Below, one piece after another: positions 35,236 to 45,562 of a stretch of 64,000 bases of DNA (position 1 is its first letter; each line of letters opens with the position of its first letter). The notes under the pieces were generated by a model, which saw only the letters and a list, made by a program, of their open reading frames with translations, did no database searches and was not told the DNA's origin. Source of the DNA: Scardovia inopinata JCM 12537 (GTDB taxonomy: Bacteria > Actinomycetota > Actinomycetes > Actinomycetales > Bifidobacteriaceae); assembly GCF_001042695.1 (NCBI RefSeq), contig NZ_AP012334.1, forward strand, positions 496,001-560,000. Direction: 5' to 3'. A program made the position numbers and the translations under genes.

Positions 35236-36213
35236 TTAGCGTGTATGTGCAGATTCCGCTTTGGCTGAGCCGGTCCGAGAAGATTCAGTCTGTGCTGGGT
35301 TTGCCTGAGCAAATCCGGCCTCTGCCAGATGGTCAGGCAACTCCATTTTATCTCGCTCAGCGAGGCTTATCCATTCATTGATCCACATTTCCTCGGCTGG
35401 ATCAATGTCGTGTTTCTCCAGGTGCTTCTGATAGGTGGGGTAGAAGGCGTGGATCATGGGGTAGAGGGCGGTTAGGGTATATTCCGGTTTTTTATCCCGC
35501 CAGTGTTGTGGATGGGCATCGAAAGTGTTCTTGAACCGGCGCATATAAGAGCGGAAAGACGATAGGGAGGTGTCCATCCGGCGGGCACTGACAGCAGTGA
35601 TCATGTCAGGACTGTAAACAGTCTCGAAATCATGATCAAACAGATGGAGGGAAAGATCAATATCTTCATGCATGATGTCTTCCTTGTCACGGCAGACCTC
35701 ATTCTTAATGACTTCCCAGGCAGACCGACGGACAGCCATATTAGAACCGTATAAGAGCTGGCGTTTGCCGTCAGCAATATAAATTCGCTTACGGATAGAA
35801 TTATCTCCAGCCAGACTGATGACCTTTCCGGGCATGTCGTAGTAAGTGCAGGGGCCGGTTGCCCCCATGGCGTTGGGATTCTCCTCAAAAATTTCGGAAA
35901 CGACTTCAACCCAGTCGGGCTTGATCATGCAGTCAGCATCGAAGCGGCCCAAGATATCTCCGGTGGCATGGTTGAATCCATAGTTACGGCTGGGGATAAG
36001 GCCCTGTTCAGCATTTTGATGCAGAAGAATCACCTTGCTCTGTGGATTGTTGGCAATAAAGTCTTCCACAATCTGGCTGGTATTATCCGTCGAGAGATTA
36101 TCCACAACAATAACCTCATGCGCAGGAACTGTCTGGGTCGTAGCATTGAGTAAACACTGCGCAATGCGCTCAGACTCGTTCCATGCTGGAATAATCATCG
36201 AAACCGAAACCAT
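35236..36213 (-). CDS. Glycosyltransferase family 2
   Basis: 325 residues. GT-A fold: SMIIPAWNESERI start, VVDNLSTDNT and GRFDADCMIKPDW (the DxD metal site) and HEDIDLSLHL (catalytic ED). No membrane helices, so a soluble or peripheral transferase of unknown sugar. The C-terminal 25 residues (AEAGFAQANPAQTESS...) are low-complexity and encoded by repeat-like DNA. Start ATG 36213 was chosen because TATAAT on the minus strand lies 7 nt upstream; frames from 36222 and 36303 are alternatives. Confidence 0.88.
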   Translation of the reverse strand: MVSVSMIIPAWNESERIAQCLLNATTQTVPAHEVIVVDNLSTDNTSQIVEDFIANNPQSKVILLHQNAEQGLIPSRNYGFNHATGDILGRFDADCMIKPDWVEVVSEIFEENPNAMGATGPCTYYDMPGKVISLAGDNSIRKRIYIADGKRQLLYGSNMAVRRSAWEVIKNEVCRDKEDIMHEDIDLSLHLFDHDFETVYSPDMITAVSARRMDTSLSSFRSYMRRFKNTFDAHPQHWRDKKPEYTLTALYPMIHAFYPTYQKHLEKHDIDPAEEMWINEWISLAERDKMELPDHLAEAGFAQANPAQTESSRTGSAKAESAHTR

Positions 36214-36220
36214 GCGTTCC

Positions 36221-36226
36221 ATTATA
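36221..36226 (-). promoter_or_regulatory. Consensus -10 box of a leaderless promoter (GT2 gene)
   Basis: TATAAT on the minus strand, 7 nt before ATG 36213, no ribosome binding site in between. Confidence 0.6.
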
Positions 36227-36411
36227 GGCAGGGGCTTGCCAAGTTGGGGAGAAATTTCACAGAACCACGTTCCCTTCAAGCCTTTCCCATCTCCTCTTTT
36301 CATCCTCCTGTTTCACCTTTTATGGCTTTTTACGGCTCTGAGTTCTATGGCTATGAGATAATAGGAAAAGGGCAGAACAGACCGCCTGGATCAGGAAGGA
36401 TAGTGCGGCAG

Positions 36412-37995
36412 ATGAGCGATGGCAGCAAAGATCAGCGCAGCGGCGATCGTCATAATACCTATAGGAGCAATCACTATAGGAGCGATCAGGACAGCAGCGA
36501 TGAGAAGAGCGATGATCGCATCAATATCTCTGACACCAGCGCTATCCGGCGTTTTGATTTGGCTGCGATTTTTCCCTCCAAGGGGGATTCGCGTCGTCCC
36601 CCTGAATGGTTAGGCAGGGGTCTGCTCTATGCGGTTATAGCTGTTTTTCTGGCTATTTTTGTCTGGAATTCCTGGTCCAAAATATCTAGTGTTGTTTTCT
36701 ACATTATTGTTTCCCTCTTCATAGCTTTGGCCTTGGAACCATTGATTCTCCGTCTAATCAGACATGGATGGAAAAGGTCCGCTGCTTCATTGGTGGTTCT
36801 GGCTAGCTTTGTGATTCTTGTGGTGGTTTTCCTTTCCATGTTTGGTCTCCTGCTGGTGCAGCAACTGACCAAGATGATTGAGAATTTGCCCAATACCTAT
36901 TCAGATATTCGCCGAAATATTATCTCCTGGACGGGTTATCATCTACCCAAGAAGCTTGACTTTGGGACTAATTTGTTGTCTTTTCTCAATAAAATCAACA
37001 AGAATGGAGCTCAAGGCTATATCAGTCAAGCTTATTCCACAGTTTCCTCTTTTCTGTCGGGCCTTCTGGCCATTTTGACCATTCTCCTGGTAACTTATTA
37101 CATATGTGCTGCCGGCCCTAGGATGAGGCGGAGCCTGTGCAAATGGCTGCCCCGCAAGTCGCAGAGAAAGTTTATTGTGGTCTGGACCACGGTTCAGACT
37201 CAGATTTCCAACTATCTGTACAGCCGATTCCTTTTGTCGATTATCTCCGCAATCTGTATGTCTATTTTCATGATCGTCATGAAAATCCCCTACTGGCTGC
37301 CCTTGTCTATCTTCTGCGGCCTGGTGTCACAGTTCATCCCCACGATCGGTACGTACCTGGGCGGCCTGGTTCCCATCGTTTCGGCTTGGGGAACCAACGG
37401 CTGGCAATATGCGGTTTACCTGCTTATTTACATTGTGGTCTACCAGCAGATTGAGAACCTGATCCTCTCTCCTCGTATCTCCAAAGATACTATGGACTTG
37501 AATCCCGCCATTGCCCTCTTGTCTGTTTTCTTTTTTGGTGATCTTTTTGGTGCTTTGGGAGCCTTCCTCGCCCTGCCTATTACAGCCAGTCTTCAGGCCC
37601 TTTTGTCGGCTTACATGCGTAGTTACGATCTCATTGATTCCGACCTGCTTGACGATCCAAAACCCAAACGGAAATCCGGCCTGGTGACAGGGGCCGAGCT
37701 GCTGGAGAAGAATGTTCTCCAGCCCTTGTCAGAGCATATACCTCGAACTTCCAGGGGATCTTCGGCCAACGTTATGGTGGATAAGGTGACTAAACTGCGA
37801 ATGCGGGCAGGTGAGCTGGCAGAAGAAGAATTCGAAGAAAATCAATCTTCAGCCTACAAAACGTCCCAAGAGGAGGATGAGTCTGCAACCGTGGCCATTC
37901 CCCAGGCTCAGCTGGCAGCTGACCCAGAAAGAAAAACACAGAAAACACAGGGCAAAGAGGGCGGCCGCGGTGCCAGGGGACAGTGGGAGTCATGA
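36412..37995 (+). CDS. AI-2E (PerM-like) family membrane protein
   Basis: 527 residues with about eight membrane segments (residues ~65-410) in the PerM/TqsA pattern: two N-terminal helices, a soluble segment (IENLPNTYSDIRRNII), then a helical bundle ending with NPAIALLSVFFFGDLFGALGAFLALPI. The family includes exporters and possible ion antiporters; the substrate is not predictable. The N-terminus (Ser/Asp/Arg repeats, near 36420-36530) and the C-terminal ~100 residues are low-complexity. Start is uncertain: ATG 36412 or GTG 36403 after AGGAAGGA. Overlaps the next gene by ATGA. Confidence 0.85.
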   Translation: MSDGSKDQRSGDRHNTYRSNHYRSDQDSSDEKSDDRINISDTSAIRRFDLAAIFPSKGDSRRPPEWLGRGLLYAVIAVFLAIFVWNSWSKISSVVFYIIVSLFIALALEPLILRLIRHGWKRSAASLVVLASFVILVVVFLSMFGLLLVQQLTKMIENLPNTYSDIRRNIISWTGYHLPKKLDFGTNLLSFLNKINKNGAQGYISQAYSTVSSFLSGLLAILTILLVTYYICAAGPRMRRSLCKWLPRKSQRKFIVVWTTVQTQISNYLYSRFLLSIISAICMSIFMIVMKIPYWLPLSIFCGLVSQFIPTIGTYLGGLVPIVSAWGTNGWQYAVYLLIYIVVYQQIENLILSPRISKDTMDLNPAIALLSVFFFGDLFGALGAFLALPITASLQALLSAYMRSYDLIDSDLLDDPKPKRKSGLVTGAELLEKNVLQPLSEHIPRTSRGSSANVMVDKVTKLRMRAGELAEEEFEENQSSAYKTSQEEDESATVAIPQAQLAADPERKTQKTQGKEGGRGARGQWES

Positions 37996-39308
37996 TTCTG
38001 CTGCAATTTCTTGACCTTATTATTTTCCTTCTGGGAGCAGGAGGAATGATCTACCAGGTCCTTTATTTTTTGGTGGGCTTTATCAGCAAGCCTCAAACCT
38101 TCCCCGATGCTCCTGAGGACAAGCATTATGCAGTTTTGATTTCAGCCCGGGACGAGGCTCAGGTTATTGGGAATCTGATCGGATCCTTAAAAAAACAAAC
38201 CTACCCTATGGATCTAGTAGATATTTGGGTGGTGGCTGACAATTGTACTGATGATACGGCTGACGTCTGTCGATCTTTGAGCTGCCATGTGCTGGAACGC
38301 TTTAATAAGCAGGAAGTTGGGAAAGGGTATGCTCTGAAGTTCCTGCTCAACCACATAAGGGATAATGGTTTCAGCGATATATATGATGCATATTTTATTT
38401 TTGATGCCGATAATCTGCTGGATCCTCACTATATTGAGGAGATGAACAAGGCTTTCCAGCAAGGGAATGATGCCGTCACCAGTTACAGGAATTCAACAAA
38501 CTTGTCGGAAAACTGGGTATCGGCAGGATCAGCCCTCTGGTTTATTTTTCAGTCTCGCCTGCTGAATTCAGGCCGTTCTATTTTAGGTAATAATGGCTGG
38601 ATTGGCGGCACAGGATTCATGTTTTCCAAGAAAATAATGGAGCGCAATGCCGGCTGGAAGTTCCACTTGCTGACAGAAGATGTTGAATTTACTATGGATT
38701 GCATTTTAAGCGGTGATCATATTGGTTACTGTTCTACAGCAGTTTTCTATGATGAGCAGCCAGTGTCTTTCAAACAGTCCTGGCAGCAGAGGGTCAGGTG
38801 GAGCAAAGGCTTTCTGCAGGTTTTTCGGTATTATGGGCTCAGCATGATCCGTTGGGCAATCCGCGAGAGGGATCTGTCTGCTATGGATATGACCCTTACC
38901 ATTTGCCCCTTCATGGTCCTGTCTGTTATCCGTTTTGGCCTGGGAGCTATCTACGCAGCTTTGGGATATGTTTCCTGGCACAGTCAGTTGGCAAATTTTT
39001 CTACGTACTGGGTAAGTTTGGTGGGAGCCATTGTGGGCTTCATCCTTTTGGCTGCCTTTATCTGCATTCTGGAACGTAAGAAGATCAATGCCACTAACAA
39101 GGAGCTGGTAGCCTACTGCCTCAGTTTCCCTTGGTTTATGCTCAGCTATGTTCCTATCTCTTTTGTTGCCATGTTCTCTAAGTCTCGCTGGCAGCCCATA
39201 GCCCATACAGGGGTAGCCTCCCTGCCGCCCTCGCCCTCCTTGGACCAGACCTCGGCGGATTCTGGGAAGAGTCCCCACGGTGCTGGACATACCATGAAAA
39301 AGAAGTAA
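37992..39308 (+). CDS. Membrane glycosyltransferase family 2 (processive type)
   Basis: 438 residues: an N-terminal helix, a cytosolic GT-A domain with ISARDEAQVIGNL, VVADNCTDDT, FIFDADNLLDP (DxD), TEDVEFT (ED) and QQRVRWSKG, the QxxRW motif of processive enzymes such as cellulose and hyaluronan synthases, then three or four C-terminal helices. It may build or export a surface polysaccharide. ATG 37992 overlaps the AI-2E stop (ATGA); a GTG at 37983 is possible. Ends 14 bp before tilS. Confidence 0.88.
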   Translation: MILLQFLDLIIFLLGAGGMIYQVLYFLVGFISKPQTFPDAPEDKHYAVLISARDEAQVIGNLIGSLKKQTYPMDLVDIWVVADNCTDDTADVCRSLSCHVLERFNKQEVGKGYALKFLLNHIRDNGFSDIYDAYFIFDADNLLDPHYIEEMNKAFQQGNDAVTSYRNSTNLSENWVSAGSALWFIFQSRLLNSGRSILGNNGWIGGTGFMFSKKIMERNAGWKFHLLTEDVEFTMDCILSGDHIGYCSTAVFYDEQPVSFKQSWQQRVRWSKGFLQVFRYYGLSMIRWAIRERDLSAMDMTLTICPFMVLSVIRFGLGAIYAALGYVSWHSQLANFSTYWVSLVGAIVGFILLAAFICILERKKINATNKELVAYCLSFPWFMLSYVPISFVAMFSKSRWQPIAHTGVASLPPSPSLDQTSADSGKSPHGAGHTMKKK

Positions 39309-39322
39309 GGATCGGTGCGCAT

Positions 39323-40747
39323 ATGCCGTATTCTCCCGAGATGAAAAAGGCCATAGGGCTGGTAAAAAAAACTTTAGCCGGCTGCGGAATCGTCCGGCAG
39401 GGCCGCAGGTTTAAAGAGCATGGAATTCACCAGCCCGATCCATCTGCCCCCCTAGTCTTAGTGGCGTGTTCCGGAGGTCGTGATTCTTTGGCATTGGCAT
39501 ACACGGCTAAAATTGTCTGTGCCAGTTTGGGGGTCCGCTGCGGGGCGGTGATTGTGGACCACCATCTGCAGACAGGGTCCGGCCTTGTTGCTCAAAAGGC
39601 GGCTGAGCAGTGCACGGCTTATGGCCTGGCCCCGGTTCTTATTCGCCGAGCTCAGGTGCACAGAACCCGGGCCGGGCTGGAATCTGATGCCCGAGATGCC
39701 CGTTTTCTTCAGCTGATTTCAGCTGCGCATGACGAGGCTGCTTCGGTAACCCTGCTTGCCCATACCATGTCTGATCAGGCAGAGACCATTCTTTTTCGAT
39801 TTCTGAGGAACCCTTCCATTACAGCTCTAGCAGGTATGCAAACCTTCATCCGTCGGGAAGGGGTTCTTTTTGCCCGACCTTTTCTGCAGGGGCTAACCCG
39901 GCAGGAAACTACTGATCTGTGCCTGCAAGCCGGGATTCAGTGGTGGGATGATCCTACGAATGCTGACAATCTGGATTCTTCAGAAATTCGCGGGGGAGGC
40001 TGTCAGCAGGTAACAGCTGGTCTGCCTCAGCGCAGTCGGATCCGGCAAATCCTCATCCCCTATATGACTGATTTTACCGGCTCCGACCTGGTTTCCCTCT
40101 GGTCATCTTCCGCTCCTGTCAATCAGGACGATGCAGATTTTTTGGATTCTCAGGCAGATGAAGCTTATAGGAAACATGTCAGTCACCAGACATACCAGAT
40201 GGCTTCAGTTCAGGAGTCAATTTCCTCTTCACCTTCGTCCTTCCCAGTTCTCAAGGAAGACCAGCCGGATTTATATCGACTCCTTGCTCAGCCGCAGAAT
40301 CAGAATAGATTCATGGGGGGCAACTTCTTATCTGTCTATCAGCTGGAGAATTTTCCTGTCCTCCATCCAGCTCTCCGCCGCCGGGTCCTGGCTTCCATCA
40401 TGGGAAAAGAAAAAATCCAGCCATCAGCCACGTCTATTCTTCGTCTCGATGATTTTTTGACAGGCAGCAAATCCGCAAAAATCAGCGGGAATCAAGCTTT
40501 TTTTGCTGTGACCTTGCCGCAGAACCAATTGTTGAAAGATCAGCCGGCAGCAAATCAGCCGGCAGAGGACTTGCTGCCAGCAAACCGACTACCTGTCAGC
40601 CGGAGACAAGCTGCTCAAAAACAGGAAGAACAAAGAAAACAAAGAGGAAAGAGGAAGCAAGAACAAGCAGACATCTGCTGCTGGATTTGTCATCAGATTG
40701 CAGGTGATCCATCTATGCAGGAATCTCTCAGCGAAAGAGAGGCTTAA
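39323..40747 (+). CDS. tilS: tRNA-Ile lysidine synthase
   Basis: Converts C34 of the CAU-anticodon tRNA-Ile2 to lysidine. VACSGGRDSLALAY is the PP-loop ATPase motif, HHLQTGS and HTMSDQAETILFRFLR are conserved TilS segments. 474 residues, longer than the usual actinobacterial ~340. The C-terminal third carries repeats rich in Gln/Pro/Ala (NQPAEDLLPANRLP) and basic residues. ATG 39323 follows AAGGATCGGT. First gene of the tilS-hpt-ftsH-folE cluster conserved across Actinobacteria. Confidence 0.92.
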   Translation: MPYSPEMKKAIGLVKKTLAGCGIVRQGRRFKEHGIHQPDPSAPLVLVACSGGRDSLALAYTAKIVCASLGVRCGAVIVDHHLQTGSGLVAQKAAEQCTAYGLAPVLIRRAQVHRTRAGLESDARDARFLQLISAAHDEAASVTLLAHTMSDQAETILFRFLRNPSITALAGMQTFIRREGVLFARPFLQGLTRQETTDLCLQAGIQWWDDPTNADNLDSSEIRGGGCQQVTAGLPQRSRIRQILIPYMTDFTGSDLVSLWSSSAPVNQDDADFLDSQADEAYRKHVSHQTYQMASVQESISSSPSSFPVLKEDQPDLYRLLAQPQNQNRFMGGNFLSVYQLENFPVLHPALRRRVLASIMGKEKIQPSATSILRLDDFLTGSKSAKISGNQAFFAVTLPQNQLLKDQPAANQPAEDLLPANRLPVSRRQAAQKQEEQRKQRGKRKQEQADICCWICHQIAGDPSMQESLSEREA

Positions 40748-40776
40748 CGTCAGTCAGTCATGCGAAAATATTACCT

Positions 40777-41340
40777 ATGCAAATCAAAGATGTTCAGGAC
40801 ACAATTGAAGAGGAACTTATTTCGCATGATGATCTGGAAGAGAAGATCGTACAGATGGCTCACCGTGCCAGCGAGGATTATAAGGGGAAAAATCCTTTGC
40901 TGGTTGCTGTACTGAAGGGGGCAGCCAATGTTATGACTACTTTCTCCCAGGCCATGACTATTCCTGTGGAAATTGACTATATGAGTTTGTCATCCTATGG
41001 CTCAGGTACACAGTCCACTGGTAAGGTTCTGGTTCGTCACGATTTAAGCACCGATATTGCCGGAAGGCATGTTTTGATTGTGGAAGACATCATTGATTCA
41101 GGTTTTACACTTGACTGGCTGGTCAAGGAGTTCAAAAGGAGGGGAGCGGCATCGGTGGAAATCTTTGCCATGCTGGAAAAACCAGCCCGTTTGAAATTCC
41201 CTGTGGATGTGAAATATAAAGGATTTCAGATTCCAGATAAATTTGTTGTTGGTTATGGTCTTGATTATGACGAAAAATACCGTAATCTTGATTCCATAGC
41301 CGTCCTGAAACCTGCTGTATATAAAGGAGAGTACGCATGA
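40777..41340 (+). CDS. hpt: Hypoxanthine phosphoribosyltransferase
   Basis: Salvages hypoxanthine or guanine with [31 protein letters not shown] and the PRPP-binding [14 protein letters not shown] are diagnostic. 187 residues, normal. Overlaps ftsH by 4 nt (ATGA), with AAGGAG inside its end serving as the ftsH ribosome binding site. No good ribosome binding site precedes hpt itself, so it may be leaderless or coupled to tilS. Confidence 0.95.
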   Translation: MQIKDVQDTIEEELISHDDLEEKIVQMAHRASEDYKGKNPLLVAVLKGAANVMTTFSQAMTIPVEIDYMSLSSYGSGTQSTGKVLVRHDLSTDIAGRHVLIVEDIIDSGFTLDWLVKEFKRRGAASVEIFAMLEKPARLKFPVDVKYKGFQIPDKFVVGYGLDYDEKYRNLDSIAVLKPAVYKGEYA

Positions 41341-43661
41341 CCTTTGGAGGCAATCCATTCCAGCAGCAACCCAATAATTCCAATAATCTTGGTGGCAACC
41401 GGGGCAAGCCGGGCAGGGGACAAAATGGCAAGGAAAGGGGACCGGAGGGCCAGAATCCAGATCCTAATGCCAACCGTCCCTGGTGGGCCAATACTATTAT
41501 CTGGGTTGTCCTCTTGGCAGTCCTGGTAGTAGGCAGCTTTTTCTTTATGAACCGCAATCGTAATGGATCTACCATTACCACTGAGCAAGGCTTGTCTATT
41601 CTCGCTGGCAAGACCGGGAAGAATACGGGTACTAAGAAGTCCACCCAGAAATCAGCCAAGGCTGATTACGGAATCAAGTATGTCAAGATCACCAATGGTG
41701 TCTCTCCTAGCGTGGAAATTTGGCTGACCAAGGATTATGTGGCCAATAACTACAATCCTAATTCAGCCAGCGCAACTGTTAGGCAGAAGAACTACGGCAA
41801 GTACGTTAAGTTCTATTTTGTCAACGCTCAAAGCGAGCAGGTGCTTACAGCCATTCAGTCCGCTAAGTCAACCTATGGCTTTGATTCCACTACGGTGACA
41901 GAGAATAATTTCTGGACTATCTTTATTACCACTTTTCTTCCTCTGATTATTCTTTTTGGTGCTCTCTGGTGGCTTATGCGCAGGATGGGAGACGGGGCCG
42001 GTGACATGCTGGGCCTGGGCAGTCCTAAGAACAAGAAACTTTTGCAGGGTGAGATTCCTAAGACGAAGTTTGCCGATGTGGCAGGTGAAGAGGCTGCCGT
42101 TCAGGAGGTCGAGGAGATCCGGGACTTCCTGAAGAACCCAGCCAAGTACCGGAAACTCGGAGCTAGGATTCCCCGGGGCGTTCTTTTGTATGGTCAGCCT
42201 GGTACTGGTAAGACCCTGCTTGCTCGAGCCATTGCAGGCGAGGCAGGGGTCCCCTTCTATTCCATGGCTGGTTCGGACTTCGTGGAGATGTTCGTAGGCC
42301 TAGGTGCCTCCCGAGTCCGCGACCTGTTTGAAGAGGCGAAGAAGACTGCCCCCGCTATTATTTTTATCGATGAAATTGATGCTGTCGGCCGCCGCCGCGG
42401 ATCTAGTGCTTCCGGTGGTGTGGATGAGCGGGAACAGACCCTGAACCAACTCCTGGTAGAGATGGATGGCTTCAATAATGATACTGATTTGATTGTTATT
42501 GCAGCTACTAACCGTCCTGATGTGCTGGATCCGGCTCTCATGAGGCCTGGTCGTTTTGACCGTCAGGTAGCGGTGGAAGCACCTGATTTAGCCGGACGTG
42601 AGGCGATTCTGAAGGTTCATGCTAAAGGCAAGCCTTTTGTTCCTGATGTTGATCTGCATACTGTTGCTGTGCGAACTCCAGGTTTTACCGGGGCTGATCT
42701 GGCCAATGTCCTCAATGAGGCAGCCCTGCTGACTGCCCGCTCCAACGCTGATTTGATTGATAACAGGGCTATTGATGAGGCTATTGACCGGGTTTTGTCT
42801 GGTCCCCGTCGCCGTTCCAACGGTATGGCCTTGGAGGAGCTGCGCAATACTGCTTACCACGAAGGCGGTCACGCCATGGTTGCGGCTGCCCTGCATTATA
42901 CGGATCCGGTGACTAAGGTCACTATTCTCCCCCGGGGACGAGCCTTGGGCTACACGGCTGTTATGCCTACCGAAGACCGCTATTCCCAGACCCGCAATCA
43001 GCTGCTGGACCAGATGGCCTATGCAATGGGAGGTCGGGCTGCCGAAGAGGTTGTTTTCCATGATCCCAGCACCGGTGCTTCCAACGATATTGAGAAGGCC
43101 ACACAAATTGCCCGGGCCATGGTCGTGGAATACGGATTCTCTTCGAAGCTGGGATCGGTCAAGTGGGAAGACAGCCAGCAGGAGGGCGGTCTCGATGATC
43201 TGAAGGGGCGTCGGATTTCTGAAGAAACTGCACAGGTTATTGATGATGAGGTTCGCGCTCTTATTGAGACTGCTCATACTGAGGCCTGGAAGATCATCTC
43301 GGAGAATCGGGAAGTCCTGGACGAGCTAGTTCGTCAGCTTCTGGTTAAGGAAACTTTGGGCAGGAAGGAGTTGGATGTCATCTTCTCCCAGCTGAAAAAG
43401 GCTCCAGACAGGGATCTGTGGCTGTCCGATGCCAGCAGGCCTGACTCCCAGCTGCCCCCGGTTCCTATTCCGGAGAATCTGCGGTCGACTGTGGCTGTTA
43501 ATGCCACAGCTGCACACGCCACAGAGCAGAAGAATAAGGAGAGTGGGCAGCCGGCTCAGGATGGCCAGTCAACCCAGCCGGAATCCGGTCAATCAGATCA
43601 GCTAGATCAGCCGGACCATGATCAGCCGGACCATCCTGAACAGACTGAAGGCCTTCAGTGA
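41337..43661 (+). CDS. ftsH: ATP-dependent zinc metalloprotease FtsH
   Basis: Membrane-anchored AAA+ protease for quality control. 774 residues: a helix near 45-68, a periplasmic-side domain, a second helix near 195-215, an AAA module with [10 protein letters not shown], Walker [12 protein letters not shown] and [22 protein letters not shown], and the zinc protease motif HEGGH. The last ~60 residues are Gln/Asp/Pro-rich repeats ([13 protein letters not shown]). Translationally coupled with hpt and folE at both ends. Confidence 0.97.
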   Translation: MTFGGNPFQQQPNNSNNLGGNRGKPGRGQNGKERGPEGQNPDPNANRPWWANTIIWVVLLAVLVVGSFFFMNRNRNGSTITTEQGLSILAGKTGKNTGTKKSTQKSAKADYGIKYVKITNGVSPSVEIWLTKDYVANNYNPNSASATVRQKNYGKYVKFYFVNAQSEQVLTAIQSAKSTYGFDSTTVTENNFWTIFITTFLPLIILFGALWWLMRRMGDGAGDMLGLGSPKNKKLLQGEIPKTKFADVAGEEAAVQEVEEIRDFLKNPAKYRKLGARIPRGVLLYGQPGTGKTLLARAIAGEAGVPFYSMAGSDFVEMFVGLGASRVRDLFEEAKKTAPAIIFIDEIDAVGRRRGSSASGGVDEREQTLNQLLVEMDGFNNDTDLIVIAATNRPDVLDPALMRPGRFDRQVAVEAPDLAGREAILKVHAKGKPFVPDVDLHTVAVRTPGFTGADLANVLNEAALLTARSNADLIDNRAIDEAIDRVLSGPRRRSNGMALEELRNTAYHEGGHAMVAAALHYTDPVTKVTILPRGRALGYTAVMPTEDRYSQTRNQLLDQMAYAMGGRAAEEVVFHDPSTGASNDIEKATQIARAMVVEYGFSSKLGSVKWEDSQQEGGLDDLKGRRISEETAQVIDDEVRALIETAHTEAWKIISENREVLDELVRQLLVKETLGRKELDVIFSQLKKAPDRDLWLSDASRPDSQLPPVPIPENLRSTVAVNATAAHATEQKNKESGQPAQDGQSTQPESGQSDQLDQPDHDQPDHPEQTEGLQ

Positions 43662-44293
43662 GCAGGACAACAAACTCAGAGGATTCTTCTCTTTCTTCCT
43701 CACTCCCAGCTCCTGCACAGCATATCGATTCTGAGGGGGTCCGCCGGGCAGTCAGAGATTATCTGATTGCTATTGGAGAGGACCCTGACCGGGAAGGCCT
43801 GAAGGGGACTCCTGACCGAATTGCCCGCGCCAGTCAGGAGCTCTTCGCCGGGCTGAGACAGGATCCCCAGGATGTGCTGAGTGCCCGATTCGACGTGAAA
43901 ACCGAGGATCTGATTGTTGTTCGTGACATTGAGTTCTTTTCGGTCTGCGAACACCATTTGCTCCCTTTCCATGGCCTGGCTCATATTGGATACATCCCTA
44001 CAAAGGATAAGGTAGTTGGTCTGAGCAAACTAGCTCGTCTGGTTCAGGTCTATGCCCGCCGCCCTCAGATTCAGGAACGTATGACTCAGCAGATTGCAGA
44101 TGCTCTCATGGATGTTCTGGAGGCAAAAGGCGCCATTGTTATTACGGACTGTGAACATATGTGCATGTCGATGAGGGGAGTCAAACAGTCTCAAGCTCGG
44201 ACCGTCACCTCTGCTGTTCGCGGTTATCTGCGTCAGTCAGATACCAGGTCAGAGGCTCTGCGCCTGATCCTGGATGCTCCTGCCCTGCATTGA
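43658..44293 (+). CDS. folE: GTP cyclohydrolase I
   Basis: First step of tetrahydrofolate synthesis. [17 protein letters not shown] and [13 protein letters not shown] carry the zinc ligands and catalytic His. 211 residues with a ~22-residue Ser-rich N-terminus. The GTG start overlaps the ftsH stop (GTGA). Its last codons begin a 15-bp tandem repeat that continues past the stop. Confidence 0.96.
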   Translation: MSRTTNSEDSSLSSSLPAPAQHIDSEGVRRAVRDYLIAIGEDPDREGLKGTPDRIARASQELFAGLRQDPQDVLSARFDVKTEDLIVVRDIEFFSVCEHHLLPFHGLAHIGYIPTKDKVVGLSKLARLVQVYARRPQIQERMTQQIADALMDVLEAKGAIVITDCEHMCMSMRGVKQSQARTVTSAVRGYLRQSDTRSEALRLILDAPALH

Positions 44294-44329
44294 TATGGTC
44301 TGCATTAATATGTTCTGCATTAATATACA
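44285..44329. repeat. 15-bp tandem repeat, three copies, across the folE stop
   Basis: CTGCATTGATATGGT (44285-44299, containing the folE codons Leu-His-stop), CTGCATTAATATGTT (44300-44314) and CTGCATTAATATACA (44315-44329). Confidence 0.85.
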
Positions 44330-44437
44330 TGGTAATCCTGTAAATATATGCTGATCTATGCTGCAGGAAAGGCTAAGATGTGTTGAAGATCTGGTGTCCG
44401 ACAACTGTCTGAAGAGCATATAAGTGAAGGAGCGTCT

Positions 44438-45430
44438 ATGACTGGTGATCCTAAAGAAGCCAACCTGGCTATGAATCATCGTTTAGGAATTAGTGCCAGC
44501 AGAACCCTGGTAATGGGAATTCTTAACATTACTCAGGATTCCTTCTCTGATGGAGGACTCTGGCTTCACCCACAGGCCGCTGTGAAGCATGCTCAGGACA
44601 TGATTGCTTCCGGGGCTGATGTGATAGATCTGGGAGCAGAATCCACTAGGCCAGGAGCGGTTCGGGTGGATGAGGAGACAGAAAAGACTCGGATTGTTCA
44701 GGCTGTTGAGGGGATCAGGAAGCGGGAAGCTCATGATGACAGTTCCCAGCCTTCCGCTCGCCGGGTTCCCCTGTCTCTTGACACTACACGGTCGTCAGTG
44801 GCTACAGCAGGGCTGGAAGCCGGAGCTGATATTATCAATGATGTGTCAGGCGGTCAGTTGGATCCATCCCTGCCTTCAGTAGCTGCTGATTATGGCTGTC
44901 CCTATATTGTTCAGCATTGGCGGGGCTGGCTTACAGGCAAAGAGAGCAGCCTTCAGGGGAAGTCTGCCAAGCCCCCTGCTTCTGCTGATTCTGTTTATCC
45001 CCACGGGGTTCTTATCGATGTGTATGATGAGCTCATGCATCAGGTTGATGCGGTCCTGGCTGCGGGGGTCAGCCCTGATCAGATTATACTTGACCCTGGC
45101 TTAGGTTTTTCTAAGCCAGGGCCTGATACCAATCTTCCCCTAATTGCTCATATGGATAAATTTCAGAAAACAGGTTTTCCTCTTCTCATAGGTCATTCAC
45201 GAAAGCGTTTTACTTCTCGTATGATTGACCCGGTTGGCAGGGTAGGAGGGCAGGCAGAATTCGAGGCTCGAGATGCTCTTACCGCAGGCCTGACTGCCCT
45301 GGTGGCAGAACGTGAGGCCTGGGCTGTGCGGGTCCATGAGATTCCTCGGAATCTTCAGGCTGCTGCTGCCGGTTCTTATCTGGCAGAAGTCATCCGGTCA
45401 GAATCAGGCGGAAATGGGCTGAAGCAGTAA
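44438..45430 (+). CDS. folP: Dihydropteroate synthase
   Basis: Joins the pterin pyrophosphate to p-aminobenzoate; target of sulfonamides. MGILNITQDSFSDGG, DLGAESTRPGA, NDVSGGQLDP and LIGHSRKRF are the DHPS loops. 330 residues. ATG 44438 follows GAAGGAG. The residues around AESTRPGA look canonical, so no sulfonamide-resistance change is evident by eye. Second folate gene of the cluster, 144 bp after folE. Confidence 0.96.
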   Translation: MTGDPKEANLAMNHRLGISASRTLVMGILNITQDSFSDGGLWLHPQAAVKHAQDMIASGADVIDLGAESTRPGAVRVDEETEKTRIVQAVEGIRKREAHDDSSQPSARRVPLSLDTTRSSVATAGLEAGADIINDVSGGQLDPSLPSVAADYGCPYIVQHWRGWLTGKESSLQGKSAKPPASADSVYPHGVLIDVYDELMHQVDAVLAAGVSPDQIILDPGLGFSKPGPDTNLPLIAHMDKFQKTGFPLLIGHSRKRFTSRMIDPVGRVGGQAEFEARDALTAGLTALVAEREAWAVRVHEIPRNLQAAAAGSYLAEVIRSESGGNGLKQ

Positions 45431-45549
45431 ATGTAAATGGGCGGGTTAGGAACTATGCACGCTCAGCGAGAGGAAAGGGAAAAAGAGAAGAGAAAAGAAA
45501 AAGAGGAATCATTGTCAGAAAAATAAGCAGAGACTCAGAACAAAGCCAT

Positions 45550-45555
45550 TAGAAT
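45550..45555 (+). promoter_or_regulatory. -10 box of a leaderless promoter (folB-folK)
   Basis: TAGAAT, then 7 nt, then ATG 45563. The earlier ATG 45554 overlaps the box. Confidence 0.45.
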
Positions 45556-45562
45556 GGACACT

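Noticed and set aside
41257-41659. Minus-strand open frames opposite hpt/ftsH
   Set aside because: Shadows of the real genes with no ribosome binding sites and low-quality composition.
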